Of a stretch of 64,000 bases of DNA, positions 62,874-64,000 are shown piece after piece. Positions within the stretch are counted from its first letter, which is position 1, and each line of letters begins with the position of its first letter. This DNA is from Polaribacter sp. L3A8 (lineage in GTDB: Bacteria > Bacteroidota > Bacteroidia > Flavobacteriales > Flavobacteriaceae), in contig NZ_CP047026.1 in assembly GCF_009796785.1 (NCBI RefSeq), positions 930,001-994,000 on the forward strand, written 5' to 3'. The notes beneath the pieces are model-generated. The model was not told the origin of the DNA and searched no databases. It was given only the letters and a program-made list of their open reading frames with translations. Both the position numbers and the translations under genes were made by a program.

Positions 62874-63739
62874 AAATTACTTGGTTTATTTAGAAACGAG
62901 TTTAATTCCTCATATTCAGGTTTAGATAAATTAAGTGAATAGCAAATATGTTTTAAATAACTAGGTACTCTTTTGTCTTTTAATAAATCTGGATTTTTAA
63001 GATTTCTTTTCTTTAGTACTTTTATTGCACTTTTTTGAAAATCTACAATATCAATATCATTCGCAAGATTAAAGCATTCTTTAAAAATTAAAGTGTTTGG
63101 TACTTTAGGTATTTGAATAGAATTTTCTTTTAAAGCATTAATATACTCATTTTTTCTCAAAGACTTAAATATTACAGAATGATCTAGTAAATCAATATTA
63201 GATAAAGCAGGTTTAATTTCTTTTAAACTATTCTTTTGGGTAAGTTCAATTATTCCAACTTTAGTTTCATTATATAAAGATATTAACTTTTCTATATGCT
63301 TTGAACTCGCAACAATATAAACATCAGTGGCAAATGAATAATAATCAGAAATCTGTTTTTCTAATTTCTCAAGTCCGTCAAGTTCTGTTTTAATTTCAAA
63401 AACTCTTGCTTTTCCATTGAGTAAAATAAAGTCAGCAATTGAGTTTCCTATTTTAAACTCATTTAATACTATTGTATTTTTAAGACTATATTTTTTTAAT
63501 AGTTTTTTATTTATTAGTGTATTTTTATAAACATACTCACTACGATAAGATTCCAATAATTCGTTATAAACATTATCCAATAATTCTAAATTGGTTATTG
63601 AATTAGAGAAAGTTGTATGTTTTTTAATTCTTTCAAAAGTATTAACATAGTCTTTTTTTCTAACAATTTTATTGAAATTGGCAGTTGAAAATATTTGAGA
63701 TAAACTCCTTAAACCTTCTATGTTATTGTTTATATTCAT
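62855..63739 (-). CDS. sce7726-family protein, PD-(D/E)XK nuclease-like
   Basis: The 294-residue protein (from ATG at 63739) carries a PD-(D/E)XK pattern: Glu94 in NEFKIG, Asp103 in SIADFILLNG, and E115-I-K117 in ARVFEIKTELD, followed by KLEKQISDYYSFATDVYIVA. This is the restriction-endonuclease-like core. I place it in the sce7726 family because of its pairing with sce7725. The frame extends upstream to 63796, but that part overlaps a perfect TACCTTTG promoter box, so ATG at 63739 is preferred. It is the first gene of the operon. Confidence 0.85.
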   Translation of the reverse strand: MNINNNIEGLRSLSQIFSTANFNKIVRKKDYVNTFERIKKHTTFSNSITNLELLDNVYNELLESYRSEYVYKNTLINKKLLKKYSLKNTIVLNEFKIGNSIADFILLNGKARVFEIKTELDGLEKLEKQISDYYSFATDVYIVASSKHIEKLISLYNETKVGIIELTQKNSLKEIKPALSNIDLLDHSVIFKSLRKNEYINALKENSIQIPKVPNTLIFKECFNLANDIDIVDFQKSAIKVLKKRNLKNPDLLKDKRVPSYLKHICYSLNLSKPEYEELNSFLNKPSNLCISHI

Positions 63740-63745
63740 TGTTTT

Positions 63746-63753
63746 CAAAGGTA
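63746..63753 (-). promoter_or_regulatory. TAnnTTTG -7 box of the sce7726-sce7725-RES operon
   Basis: TACCTTTG on the minus strand ends 6 nt before the ATG at 63739, so the mRNA would be almost leaderless. The box lies inside the longer in-frame extension to 63796. Confidence 0.5.
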
Positions 63754-64000
63754 CAAAAAACCATTTTGATCTTGTTCTATTTTGATTTATTTCCAATCAA
63801 ACTTAATTCAAAAACTATAATTTTAATTAAAGTTAACAATAATACTAGAATTAAGTTAGTTTTTTTACTCTAAAAAATCAATTATTAAACAACTCTGTTT
63901 ATCAACATTTAAATAACACTCTTTTAAAGTAAACCTATCTTTTTACAAAAACAACACCCCCACAAAACAATAACAAAAAAAACTCCAATTTAACTGTAAC

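Noticed and set aside
63740..63796. N-terminal extension of the sce7726 protein
   Set aside because: It overlaps a perfect TACCTTTG promoter box; ATG at 63739 is preferred, although a longer form cannot be excluded.

Overview
The window looks like chromosome from a marine-type member of the Flavobacteriia (phylum Bacteroidota, Polaribacter/Tenacibaculum-like). The evidence is a strongly AT-rich base composition, many promoters of the Bacteroidota TAnnTTTG (-7) type with A-rich rather than Shine-Dalgarno leaders, TonB receptors with carboxypeptidase-D-like N-terminal domains, GIN-domain and DUF4097-like proteins, and flavobacterial thiamine and sce7725/sce7726 gene families. The genus is inferred from gene flavour only. 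There are no rRNA or tRNA genes and no CRISPR array.

Layout. 1-2.6 kb: a large unrecognised protein running off the left edge, a lipoprotein and two very small ORFs, all on the minus strand. 2.6-3.7 kb: gene-poor, with a decayed IS1595-like transposase. 3.7-11 kb: a metal-uptake locus with two ABC-2 permeases, a siderophore-type TonB receptor, an ABC ATPase, a DUF2946-like protein and a MerC-like fragment, divergent from a Fur-family regulator; the divergent region holds palindromic operator candidates. 11-15 kb: a SHOCT protein, a possibly truncated methyltransferase N-terminus and typA. 14.9-22.8 kb: a complete thiamine operon (thiS-C-E2-D-E-G-H-F) behind a TPP riboswitch, with dispersed repeats inside. 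22.8-31 kb: LETM1-like protein, proline dehydrogenase, aroB, an outer-membrane receptor, an AraC regulator, a cold-shock protein and a lipoprotein. 31-36.3 kb: a TetR-controlled type I export operon (ABC, HlyD, TolC) whose ABC protein has a badly degenerate ATPase domain.

36.3-37.4 kb holds the most striking feature. A 588-bp segment carrying one unknown gene and a textbook-like integron attC site sits inside a small membrane-protein gene. Removing it at a G/TT junction restores the reading frame exactly. No integrase is present. 37.4-44.6 kb: MaoC, TRIC and DEAD-box genes, then a TonB/PepSY uptake module flanked by 72-bp direct repeats that duplicate the end of a thioesterase gene and a promoter. 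44.7-49.2 kb: a MATE exporter, a DUF2461 protein and a DUF1853 gene split by an IS256-family element with 8-bp target duplication; its transposase carries an amber codon.

49-54 kb: an ECF sigma/anti-sigma operon with GIN and DUF4097-like proteins, a methyltransferase and a higBA toxin-antitoxin pair with a palindromic operator. 53.7-60.7 kb: lon behind a sigma-54-like promoter, a nucleotidyltransferase behind a possible small RNA or attenuator, and an oxidative-stress locus (ankyrin protein, exported catalase, divergent OxyR). 60.7-63.8 kb: a tight three-gene operon, sce7726 (PD-(D/E)XK nuclease-like), sce7725 (beta-protein-like) and a RES-domain protein, which may be an undescribed defence or toxin system.
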